Assembly (NCBI RefSeq): GCF_000002985.6
Contig: NC_003281.10
Span: forward strand, 4,030,001-4,094,000
Direction: 5' to 3'
From: Caenorhabditis elegans
Taxonomy: Eukaryota > Nematoda > Chromadorea > Rhabditida > Rhabditidae
Length of the DNA stretch: 64,000 nt
Shown here: positions 22,935 through 33,059 of the stretch, piece after piece
How positions within the stretch are numbered: position 1 is the first letter of the stretch
Layout of the letters: every line of letters starts with the position of its first letter
Notes under the pieces: generated by a model
Databases searched by the model: none
What the model saw: the letters and a program-made list of their open reading frames with translations, nothing else
What the model was told of the DNA's origin: nothing
Program-made: the position numbers and the translations under genes

Positions 22935-25900
22935 CTATGATAAATTGGAAGCTTTAACAAATCCATTCTGCTCAACTTCTGTATTTGTGTAGGCGAAAGG
23001 AGCATTCTTCAGTGTCAATTTCTTGATTTCAGCCAGCTGTAAATATGAATTTTTCTAAAAGAAAAAGATTCCAAATCACAAATTACCTTGTGTCCACACT
23101 TATTCTTATAAGTTGTCTCATTTTTTGAAATTGAATATAGTCCATATTCCAGTTGTTCGGCACATTGTTTCGTTGTAACACCAGCTGGTGGTCCCGAAAC
23201 AATCCAATTTGAATCAAGAGCACGATGAAGAAATCGAACCCAGTTTTCTCGAGTCTGAATGAAAAAAATGTTTAATTGGAAAATTAACAATTTTTTGTAG
23301 AAAATATATCGAAAAATTTCTTATTTCTTTTTCAAATTTAAGTAAATTGAATTAAGAAATATAAAAAAAAGTTTTTTTTTTCATTTTCAGAGAAAATCGA
23401 ATTTTTTTTCGGGAATTAACAAAAAAATCCATTATTTTTTGAAAGAAAGAAGAAAACAAATCGAACATTAAAACTTCTTAATTTTCTTTTATTTTTTCGT
23501 GCATAATTTTTTTTATTACTTGTCCAAATACATTTTGTTGCAAATAAAACTTTTCCAATCAAAATTCTAGTCGAAAAGTTTTACATTTTTCGGTGTTTTA
23601 CAGAAAAAAGCGCAAAATTTTCCAAAAAATATTGAGAAAAAGATGCATTTTTCATAAACAATAAAGTTTTTTTTCTGAAACTTTTCCAAAAAAATGAAAC
23701 GAAAATTTTCGATTTTCAATTATTCCAGGTCTCGGCACGACTGTAATATTTATTTAATTTTCTCTCCTTTTTATTTTTTCGAACTTTTTGAAATTTATCC
23801 AAAAAAAAAAAACTTAAAATTTGGATATTTTTTTCTATTTTTGAAAGCAAAATTTCTGATCAAAATAAACAAATTTTGATTTAAAAAAATTTCTTTAAAT
23901 TTTCTAAACATTTGTTTTCCATTTTTCAATTTTCAATATTTTTTTCCCGATTTTCTACCTCAAGAGTCACATTCTTAATAACATTTTGTTCCGGTTTAAT
24001 CACATTCACATCAGTCGCCGGTTCTACCCGTCTCGCAGTGGCTCTTGGTGGAGGTGCCGCCTGTCTTCGTTTCGCAAATTCTTGGGAAATAACTGATCGA
24101 ACTCGTTTTGCTTCTTCTTGTTCCATTCGATCCATTGCATCTTTCGATGTACTTGCAGCTGATAATAGTTCATCTTCTGTTTCTCCACCACGTTTTCCTC
24201 CTCCATATACACTATCAAATCCACTTTCTCCAGATGAAGCAGACTTTCTGAACATACTACGGCCTGTTGATGCTTCGCTATTCTGCAAAAATTGGGTTTT
24301 TTTTTGAAATTTAATATAAAACCAACAATAAAAGCTTCAACATTTCTGATTGTCTTAGTGGGATCTCTACAGTAATCACAATTGGTCTTGCACGGACGGC
24401 ACTCTGTGTCATCGAAGAAACTTGCAATGGAAACATGACGACATCTGTAATTAATGGAAAATTTAGTGAAATTCAAAATGTTCTCCATGATTATTACTCA
24501 GAGGCGAGATTTTGGGCCGAAAACACGGTATCGGGTCTCGACACGATAAATATTTGCTAAATACAAAAAGGTGTGCGCCTTTAAACAAGAGTACTGTAGG
24601 TTTAAACATTCGCAGATTTTCATCGATTTTTATAGTTATTTTTAAAATAAATATCAACGAAAATTCCAGAAAAAAACGAGTTTGAAACTACAGTATTCTT
24701 TTTAAAGGCACACACGTTTTCGCATTTCACAGAAAATTATTTTTTTCGTGGTTTTTTTCTGAAATTTCACGATATTTTGAATATTTTAATACCTTGCACT
24801 CTCACAATATTCTAGCATTTTTGCAAGCCCTGTCTGAATCGATTTTATCTGCATTTCAGCTTTCTCCCCCTCTGCGTTGTTCTTTTTTGCCTGAAAATTT
24901 AAAAATTAATAAAATTTCAATTTTTCTCAAATTAACGAATACCTTCTCTCTTAACTTTGCCAACTCTCCAGAAACCAAAAAATTTAGAGCATTTTTGTCT
25001 TGTTTCGAGTAATAAATCCGACAATAACTTCGTTTTCCATCTCTTCCAGCTCTTCCGGCTTCTTGATAATATCCTGCCAGATTTTGCGATGGAGACCAGT
25101 GAATTACAGCTCTACAAACATTTTTTATTTAATTTTCGTAAAGATAATATATTGCAATTTCGCTAGAGTTTCATATGCTTTGTTAAAGACGCACAGAATT
25201 ATTCAGATGGGTCTCGGCGCACAATAAAAAAATGGCTACGGTAGTGCTTTAATTGATTTTCTATAATATTACTTCATTTTGAGCGAATTTTTCAATCAAA
25301 AAAGTTGCAAAGAAACGAAGTAATTTCATTGAAAAATTGTAAACAAACGAGAATGCAGAGGCAAAAATTACAAATACTACCATAAACTTTTTGCGCCTCG
25401 AGACCCATCTGAACAAAGTCCGTGCGCCTTTAACAAGGCACATCAATTTTTTTGAAATTACCTAACATCAGGTTTATCAATACCCATTCCAAATGCAACC
25501 GTCGCAGCAACCACCGGAATCTCATTATTCATCCATTTCTCCTGAACCTCATTTCTATCTTTTTTTCCTAAACCAGCATGATAAGCCATTGCTGGAATTC
25601 CGGCAATTTCGAGCATTTTAGCAACTTGTCCACATTCATTTCTTGATCTACAGTACACAATTGCTGATCCAGTGAATGTTTTCTTGTTTTGTGATCGTTC
25701 GGCTTTTTCATGTTTTGTTAGATTCGAGGAGCTGGTTTTTGCATCGACGGTCAGGCATTTTGTTATAAATGATGCCATGTGGTTCTGAAATTTCGACTTT
25801 TAAGCTACTTTTTCTGCAAAAAAAAAACAATACTAGGTCTCGACACGCAAGTTTTTGTTAAATGCAAAAAGGTGTGAAGAGAGTACTGTAATTTTAAACA

Positions 25901-27952
25901 TTTGTTGCTGTGGAATTTTCTTAGTTTTTCGTGCGATTTTTATATCGTTAAACATATTTTTTACCGAAGAACTATGCAAAATCAGCAAAATCTTGAAACT
26001 ACAGCACTTTCTCATCCCTTTTCGTGTCGAGACAATGCACAGTATTTTTGGGGCAAAAATCGCAAAATTTCGCGTCTGAATAAATACTCCGGAGCAGTAG
26101 CAAGATGATCTCTCATAGCAACATCGTAGAAAAGGTTATCTCGATATGTTCCCGACTTGAAGCTCTCTGGATTTCGAAGCTTTAGTTGGAATGCAATATC
26201 ATCTTGAGCTTTTGCATTTGCAGTTGCAGTTAAAGCCACCCATGGAACACCAGGACACACATCGCGAAGGGATCCGAGAGTTAGGTAGTCGGGTCTGAAA
26301 TATATTTATTGTAGATTTTTGAATAAAATTAAATTGTTATTTATTCAACATTTAATTTTTTGTATTGTTTTGATAAAGTTTTAACAAATGAAATTTTGGA
26401 ATCAAAACTACATTTTTATCGAAAAAGGTTGCACCTTTTTCGATTTTTTCGATAACACCTTTTGCATTTAACAAAAATTTGTCGTGTTGAGACCGGGTAC
26501 CGTATTTTTCGCAAAAAAACGCAAAAACTATCAATTCAAAAAGGAAAAAATGGAAGTCTATAGAATTTCAAAACAAAAGGGAATAGTTTCAAAAATGTGC
26601 AGTTGATAATTTCGGCAAATTTACAAAACCGGCACTTTTCCGACAATGAAAATTTCTGGCAATTAGGGTTTTTCAGACTTTCGAAGAAGATTTCTTTATT
26701 TATCAATTAAGGATAAAAATGACCTGAAATCATGTCCCCATTGAGTAACACAATGTGCCTCATCAACAACAATATATCGAAGAACATCCCGATTCGCTAA
26801 ACCATTCAATAATTTCTTTGTTCCATCAGTTGCAACACCTTCTGCTGTCAAATATAACATTCGAATTGTCGGTTTCTCTTTTGCCAGCTCTCCCATAATT
26901 CGACTTCTTTCAACCGTCGTTAGTGTGGAATTTAGAGTTTCACATGGAATTCCTTTTCGTTTTAACGATGAAATTTGATCTTTCATTAACGCAATAAGTG
27001 GAGAGATCACTACAGTAATTCCACCATGAACGACTGCTGGAAGTTGATAGCACAGAGATTTTCCAGCTCCAGTGGGAAGAGACACGTAGACATCGCATTT
27101 TCTCTTCAGAATACAGTTGATTGCTTGCATTTGGAGGCGACTTCGATATTTTTTGTGGCAGAAGAGCTCGAGAAACACTTTATCCCGACGTTCGATAATG
27201 TCTTGTCCACGAATTAATCGTTCTCCAGTTCCAATTGCAAGTGGATTCGCTGAAAAATTAGAATTATGCAGATTTTGGTTGAAAAAAAAAATCAAAAATT
27301 AAGTAATCAGGGTCTAGAAAGTCATAAAAATGTTTTTTTAGATTTTTTAGAGAAAAATTCTGAAATCGTTTCACTTTTTACATTTTAAAAAACCTTTTTT
27401 TACTGGAAAAATATCCAAAATTCCGTTATTTTTCGGAAAAATGGCTAAAATTTCAAGCGATTTTCAGAAAAGTCAAGCTTTTTTTTCTTTCTAATTCTCA
27501 CCAACAAAATCATTCGGATCTAGCGGCGATTCTTGTGTTTCCCGACTATTTGAAGGCCCAGAAACATCGAAATCTTCAGAATTTGCAGAAATTTTCTGAT
27601 TTACAGATTTTTCCAGCTTCACAGTTGATACGGGCTCAATTTTTTGTTTCTTCGGCTCGTTCATCAAAGCTTCTCGTCGTTTTCGCTCCATTATTGCCTC
27701 CCTCAATTTTTGACGCTGCCTCTCCTTTTCAGAATCTTTCTTCGCTTTCTCGATTGCAGACACCGCTGATGATTCTGTTTTCTTCTGAAATTTATAAATT
27801 TATGGACCGCAATTTGAGTTATAGCATACTTTATTGAATATTTCAGCCCATGCTGTATAGTTCGATGGTTTCTTCGCAGCTGGCTCTTTGTCGGTCTCCT
27901 CGTCAGAATCGTCGATGGTAATCGTTTCCAGGCTTCTTTTACCCGAGCTCAT
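22935..27952 (-). CDS. rcq-5: RecQ5-type DNA helicase
   Basis: ATP-dependent 3'-5' DNA helicase of the RecQ5 branch, acting in recombination control and genome stability. Exons: 27830-27952, 27502-27784, 26724-27249, about 26080-26294, 25462-25784, 24943-25111, 24793-24890, 24327-24444, 23959-24282, 23087-23254, 22935-23036, about 815 residues. Visible motifs are [15 protein letters not shown] (Walker A), VVDEAHC (DEAH box), [29 protein letters not shown] and [12 protein letters not shown] zinc-binding [11 protein letters not shown] exon follows, then a RecQ5-like coiled and basic tail. The ATG lies two bases after a TTTCAG acceptor, suggesting SL1 addition. Introns carry copies of one foldback family. 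The junction after exon 4 is unresolved: the only donor (GTATTT) is out of phase with exon 5. The 3' exons are partly duplicated at 11178-12834. Confidence 0.9.
24490..26525. repeat. copies of one foldback family inside rcq-5 introns
   Basis: Copies or half copies lie at about 24490-24730, 25175-25443, 25833-26085 and 26400-26525, each in a different intron. They share ACGGTATCGGGTCTCGACAC-type arms, AAGGTGTGCGCCTTTAA blocks and an AGAGTACTGTA block. In 25175-25443 the arms CAGATGGGTCTCG and CGAGACCCATCTG pair perfectly. Other members are at 10353-10682, 18190-18330 and 62840-63060. Confidence 0.65.
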
Positions 27953-28313
27953 CTCTGAAAATTGGATTTCAGTCATTTTTTGATTAAAATATATTTAAAC
28001 ATGGAGAAATTACACGAGAAATAAGCATTTAATTTAATTTGTTTCAAAATAAAACATTTTCGGTCAAGTTTGTCAAAATGTGGCAAGTACGCTCCGTCGC
28101 ACTTTTTCATTGGCGGAAACTTAAACTGAATTTATTTATTAAATCCATTTTAGGAGCTTTTGGGAAGGAATTTACCTAAATTCTGGATTAATAAAGTTGT
28201 GAAATAATAAATATAATGCTTCAATTAAGTTATAACTAGTATAATTCGTATAACGCAATCTTTAAGACAGAAAAGCAAACAAATTTATCAATAAAAATAG
28301 GATTTTAACTTGT

Positions 28314-28329
28314 GGCCTTAAAGAGGGCC
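28314..28329 (-). terminator. histone-type 3' stem-loop of his-69
   Basis: On the minus strand GGCCCTCTTTAAGGCC follows the his-69 stop by about 30 bases and is followed by ACAAG. It has the 6-4-6 layout of replication-dependent histone mRNA ends, with one C-A mismatch in the stem. H3.3-type genes normally end by polyadenylation, so this is notable. Identified by eye; function inferred. Confidence 0.6.
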
Positions 28330-28359
28330 GTTGGGTTCGGTTAGTTGGGCTAGTTGAAT

Positions 28360-28743
28360 TTAGTTGCGTTCGCCTCGAATTCTTCTAGCAAGTTGCATGT
28401 CCTTTGGCATAATGGTGACTCGCTTAGCGTGGATGGCACACAAGTTGGTGTCCTCGAAGAGTCCGACAAGGAAGTACTCGGAGGCCTCTTGAAGAGCTTG
28501 AATTGCAGCCGATTGGAAGCGAAGATCCTGTTTGACGTCTTGAGCGATTTCACGAACAAGACGTTGGAATGGCAGCTTGCGGAGAAGAAGATCAGTGGAC
28601 TTTTGATAGCGTCTGATCTCGCGAAGAGCGACAGTTCCAGGACGGAAACGATGCGGCTTCTTCACGGCTCCGACGACGATTGCGTTCTTTCGAGCAGCTT
28701 TCGTTGCCAATTGCTTTCTTGGTGCTTTTCCTCCGGGACACAT
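28360..28743 (-). CDS. his-69: histone H3 variant lacking the first tail residues
   Basis: 127-residue H3-like protein. It starts [19 protein letters not shown], so alignment to H3 begins around residue 9-12 and Lys4 and Lys9 are absent. Lys14, 18, 23, 27 and 36 remain. The histone fold is intact ([41 protein letters not shown]). Residues 87-89 are AAI as in H3.3, but residue 90 is Gln instead of Gly. The ATG lies four bases after TTTTCAG, an excellent trans-splice acceptor, and I found no upstream exon for a normal tail, so the short form is probably the real product. It stands in the same orientation 407 bases upstream of rcq-5. It packages DNA in the nucleus if expressed; possibly germline-restricted or decaying. 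The name is from remembered order. Confidence 0.82.
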   Translation of the reverse strand: MCPGGKAPRKQLATKAARKNAIVVGAVKKPHRFRPGTVALREIRRYQKSTDLLLRKLPFQRLVREIAQDVKQDLRFQSAAIQALQEASEYFLVGLFEDTNLCAIHAKRVTIMPKDMQLARRIRGERN

Positions 28744-28790
28744 CCTACTGAAAATTTGTTTTTTATGTATTTGAAATTTGAAATTTGTTT

Positions 28791-29092
28791 AAAGGTGCCG
28801 TTAGGGTTACTGTAATGCAAAAATTTATATTTTTGCAATATTTTCTTTTGTTGTTCGAACTTTAATGTCAGTTTCTTTGTTTAAAAAGTTAGTTTTTTAT
28901 TTGAAAAAAAAAATTAAAAAAAGAAAGTTTCGTAAGGAAATTGTTTAATTGATTTTTTTTTCAAATTAAAAAAAATTTTATTTTAAAAAATAAACATTTT
29001 TTAAATGACGAAAAACTGACATTAAAGAGGCGAAAACGAGATAAAATTAAAAAAAGAATTTTCGCATTACAGTAATCCTAACGATACCTTAA
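28791..29092. repeat. foldback repeat in the his-69 upstream region
   Basis: The left arm AAGGTGCCGTTAGGGTTACT and the right arm AGTAATCCTAACGATACCTT pair with few mismatches. Inner blocks ACTTTAATGTCAGTTT and AAAACTGACATTAAAG also pair. It begins about 48 bases upstream of the his-69 start codon, so it lies where that gene's promoter would be. Confidence 0.75.
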
Positions 29093-29714
29093 GAAAACTA
29101 ATTTCCAATTTCATAATTCTGAATTGGAGGTGTCTCCGTAAACTTTAGGCCACGCCCATCCACTGCAGACACAGTTTCGTAACTTTGATATGAATATTGA
29201 AAAATCTACAAAAAATCGAAAAGTGCATGTATATATGGACAACTGGGCCACTCGTGCGACAACTCAAGGATGAAGAAAATACAATTAAAATTCAAAATTT
29301 TTCAGAAAAATCGGAAAATTGAAACCCGAAAAAACGAAAATGTTCTATTCTTCGATAATTTTCGTTCTCAAAATATTTGATCACACTGAGATGCCACCAG
29401 TCATGAACATATATAAAACAGTCTAGCTTGCTACATCGAATCAATCAAAATTTCCGGCACGCTCCGTCTGAAGGGTCTTACAAGTTCTCATATTGCAAAT
29501 ATATATTGGAGGAAATTCAAACTTTTGGTATTTCTTCATGTCGAGTATTTTAGAGTAAAGTAATCGTCGACCGGACTCAACCTTTAAAAATAGTTCATAA
29601 TTCTGAAATGTTCTTAAAGATTAAACAAGAAACACGGGCATTGATCAAGATTTTATTTAGAAAAACGACAAATGACAGGTTTATTTCCATTAGTTGCTCT
29701 TCTAAATTCTTGAA

Positions 29715-30119
29715 TTATCCACGCTCGCCACGAATTCTTCTAGCCAACTGCATGTCCTTCGGCATGATGGTGACTCGCTTTGCATGGATGGCACACAAGT
29801 TGGTATCCTCGAAGAGTCCGATGAGATAAGCTTCAGCAGCTTCATGAAGAGCCTGAATGGCAGCAGATTGGAATCGAACGTTCGGCATGATTTCTTGAGC
29901 GACTTCACGAACGAGACGTTGGAATGGCAACTTGCGGACCAGCAGCTCCGTGGATTTTTGATATTTTCGAATTTCCTTGAGTGCATTGGAACTTGGCCGA
30001 TAGCGCTTCTTGACTTGTCCGTCGACGGGGAAAACCTTACGAGCAGCCTTCGTCGCCAATGACTTTCTCGGAGCTTTTCCTCCAAACGACTTGCGAGCAG
30101 TGTGCTTGGTTCGAGCCAT
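29715..30119 (-). CDS. his-70: divergent histone H3.3-like variant
   Basis: 134-residue H3, intronless. The tail is complete in position ([19 protein letters not shown]), with Lys4, Lys9, Ser10, Lys14, Lys27 and Lys36. The region after Lys27 is changed: Ser28 is Val, and the usual Pro-His after Lys37 is missing, making the protein two residues short. Residues 87-90 read AAIQ where H3.3 has AAIG. The start was chosen at the ATG of MARTK rather than an upstream in-frame one because H3 begins there and a TATA-like box is 46 bases upstream. It ends without a histone stem-loop; AATAAA follows about 30 bases after the stop. A divergent nucleosomal H3, plausibly tissue- or germline-restricted. Class is sure; the name is from remembered order. 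Confidence 0.88.
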   Translation of the reverse strand: MARTKHTARKSFGGKAPRKSLATKAARKVFPVDGQVKKRYRPSSNALKEIRKYQKSTELLVRKLPFQRLVREVAQEIMPNVRFQSAAIQALHEAAEAYLIGLFEDTNLCAIHAKRVTIMPKDMQLARRIRGERG

Positions 30120-30164
30120 CGTGGCTAAAAGTGAGAACTGATTTGTTCTCAAAAAAACTGAGTC

Positions 30165-30172
30165 CTTTTATA
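30165..30172 (-). promoter_or_regulatory. TATA-like box of his-70
   Basis: The minus strand reads TATAAAAG 46 bases upstream of the his-70 ATG, a plausible position for a compact histone promoter. Confidence 0.55.
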
Positions 30173-30590
30173 ATGTCCCGCAACGTGGCATTATGTGGAA
30201 AAACATAAGGGCCATAATGTTTTTTTCAAAACGTCACTTTAAATTTAATTTTAAAACTGTTCAAATTTACAAATAGATATTCAAAATAAACACTCCAAAA
30301 TTTTAAAAATTATCACTCAAAGTTTCGGTAAATTGGGAGAAGACATTTTCAAAATCATTTTAGTTAACAATCATCAGTTTTTCTAACTGTCCAACTGCTT
30401 TTTATAGACTTATGAGTCCTCTTGTATTAAGTTTTATTTCCTAGATAAAACCCCATTTCGTTCAAAAACGTGGTTCCGGTGATTTCAATGAACATTATGC
30501 TTATAATCTTTTCTGATAAGAAAATGTATTCTTTGTTTTTTTAAACCCATATAAATTCTCCTCATTTGACACTTTTTCATTCTGATCCAA

Positions 30591-32822
30591 ATGATTCGAA
30601 TTCTCGCATTTTTAGCCTTGCTTCCGGCGGTTTTAACAGACGGCGAGTGCCCCTATCGTAACACTTTTTATCCAGAAACTGCAATTTGTTATCATTTATC
30701 TGATGATTTCTATGATTTTGATGGAGCTGTTTCCTATTGTCAGGCCATTGGTGGAAAATTAGTTTCTTTGATTCAAGAAGAAAGAGCTGGAATTTTTTGC
30801 TAGTGAGTGGGACGAGATTTTCAGTTTTTTCTTCAGTTTTTTGCAGATTTAACCTCTCAGTTAATGGTTCAACCATGTATAGCGTCAAAGCGAAATACAA
30901 CAACTGGAATATTTTATTAAAGGATTAAAGGATTAAAGGACGATCCGTTCTTCAAGTGCTATGCACTGCGGATCTGGGATTCAGGTACACTGCCTGGTGG
31001 TGATCCCTCTGGGCTGTAATTTTAAGCCACGTCCTAGCCGGGGACTGTGGCCGATAATCCAGTCGTGGATTGCTCCACTTCCCAATAGAGGCTGGGTGAA
31101 CCTAGGGGATGAGGCCGGACTTGAACTCGTGACCTCCAGACTGCTAGCGGCCACCACTACCGACTGAGCTATCAGCCCCCCTGTATTTATTCCAGGACAA
31201 TGGACATCAGCTTTCTTTGCTGCCTGCGCATGCCTGATTTCTCGCCGCGAACCTACCGTAACTTACCATAGCCTATAGGACACTAAGCACAGTGATTGCG
31301 ATCGCGGGAAGATGCATTCCGTTTGCGGTTTATTCGGCATAAATACTGATTTTTTATAGGATTGTCCAGAGAGAATTGCGCAAATATAGAAACTACCGTA
31401 ATCCCACTCCTTAGCATTTGGCTCTAACTTCTTGAACAAGTTTGACTTCAAAATATTGATTTCGGGATTTGGGGACACATAACTTGGTTTAGGCTGAGCC
31501 CAATTTTAATCCGAATACGATCCAAACTTTTTTGTTTCGTTTTGAACCTGGGTCAAAGTTTTCCAAGGGCTGAGTCCAAATTAGGCTGAACTTGGGTGCA
31601 GCTTAAATCAAGTTTAATCAACTTTTGATCCAATCTAATATTTTTGGGCTAAACTTTGACAAGAAGCTGGAGCCAAAGACCTCGAAGTCTCTAATGAATT
31701 CCGTATTTGGGTTTTCATTAATGCGTTTTCGGTCGTGGCGAGACCAGGTAAATAGAGAATTAGTGTTGTCCGTAATGTTCACTTATAAAAACTGCTAGAT
31801 AATGCAATGTTTAGTTTCAGTTTGATTTTTAAAGATTTTTTAAACGTTTTTTTTTACTCTAGAGTTGGATTTTTTATTGAACATCCTTAAAAAATCGACT
31901 TTTTTCCAGGTGAGCCAACAACAACCAACGGTGATTGTGTCCCATTCAAAGGCGTTGGCTCAAATATTGGGCTCCAAACTACACAATGTTATCAGCAGCA
32001 ATATGCATTTTGTAAAATAGTTCCAAAATTGTGTAATGGAGGAATACAAAATGGAACTTTCGGATCAATTCAATCACCACAGTATCCGAATCAATACTAC
32101 AACAAACTAATGTGCTTGTATTATATTTATCGTAGGTTGATTCGGCTGAAAATTGATTTATATTGACTTGATCTTAGCACCCGAGGGATTCTCAGTGAAT
32201 ATTTATTTTTCAAAAATCAAAACGGAAAAAAATTATGATTTCGTGGAAATTTACGAGAAGAACAGCACATTGTATCCTGATCGAATTGTTGGGTACTCTA
32301 GCTTCAAGATCTTTAAGTTTCCAAGGAACTTTTAAAAATAATTTCAGACTATCTGGTAACATCAGTGATTACACATATCGTTCAAACGGAAGCTTCCTTC
32401 TAATTGTCTTCCGTACAAACTATGTAATCACTGATACTGGATTTTATGCATGGAATGTTGAACGAGTTCAGCCTCCAATTATATCAAATACGACTACAAG
32501 TGGAGAACTAACATCACCGAATTACCCAAATAATTATGACACATCTGACAAACAGCTTTACTACATTCAAGTTGCTCAAGGAGCACAGATCAACGTGACC
32601 ATCACTGATTTCCTGACTCAACAGACTTTTGATTATTTGGAAATATTCGATAGCTTTAATCAAACAATTACAAAGCCTGTATCAAGACTCTCCGGTAATT
32701 TAGTTGTTGCTCCATGGAACTGGCTAAGTGATTCTAATGAAGTTTCATTTAAATTTGTGTCAGATGGGAGATATCAATATAAAGGATGGCATTTGATATG
32801 GAACATGGTTGATCGGAAATAA
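30591..32822 (+). CDS. secreted C-type lectin/CUB protein, lectin part possibly broken
   Basis: The first exon (30591-30800) encodes a signal peptide (MIRILAFLALLPAVLTDG) and the start of a C-type lectin domain (CPYR...YHLSDDFYDFDGAVSYCQAIGGKLVSL). The lectin end and first CUB domain are in 31911-32131 (CVPF, QCYQQQYAFCKI, then CNGGIQNGTFGSIQSPQYPN). CUB 1 continues in 32178-32292, and 32348-32822 finishes it and encodes a second CUB, ending MVDRK. The middle of the lectin domain is a problem. The first donor leaves TA, and every nearby acceptor creates a stop; a block resembling the NGS..YNNW region (about 30850-30925) runs into a SINE-like insertion with no good donor. The gene is either broken or has exons I could not place. 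The family is secreted or extracellular in nematodes. Confidence 0.65.
30941..31182 (-). mobile_element. tRNA-derived SINE-like insertion
   Basis: On the minus strand the element begins GGGGGGCTGATAGCTCAG, with A box TAGCTCAGTCGG (31160-31171) and B box GAGTTCAAGTCC (31117-31128) at tRNA-like spacing. About 130 bases of unrelated body follow, ending near repeated AAAGGATT units. It has no tRNA 3' acceptor strand. It lies inside the lectin/CUB gene. Confidence 0.75.
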
Positions 32823-33023
32823 TCGATTTTTATTTGGATGATTCCGTGAATATTTTCACTCGGGAATCGCTCGCCCAATATGGGGGAGTCTACGCAAGGA
32901 CAACGCAAGGACAAGGACAACATTCTAATGGAATGGAAACAATTGCCCGACTGCACCAATTCTAGTTCAAGCGAACAATGATAACTTTTGTATTCTGTAT
33001 TCCTTCACGTCTCCCAGCGAGCG

Positions 33024-33054
33024 TAATAAATTATTATTATTATTATTATTATAA
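33024..33054 (+). repeat. (TTA)n microsatellite with poly(A) signals
   Basis: A run of ATT units follows AATAAATTATT, and an AATAAAG hexamer closes it near 33051. It is about 200 bases after the lectin/CUB stop codon and probably marks that transcript's 3' end. Confidence 0.6.
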
Positions 33055-33059
33055 TAAAG

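Noticed and set aside
31105..31182. Possible tRNA gene
   Set aside because: A and B boxes are present but the 3' acceptor strand is missing and the sequence continues into a SINE-like body.
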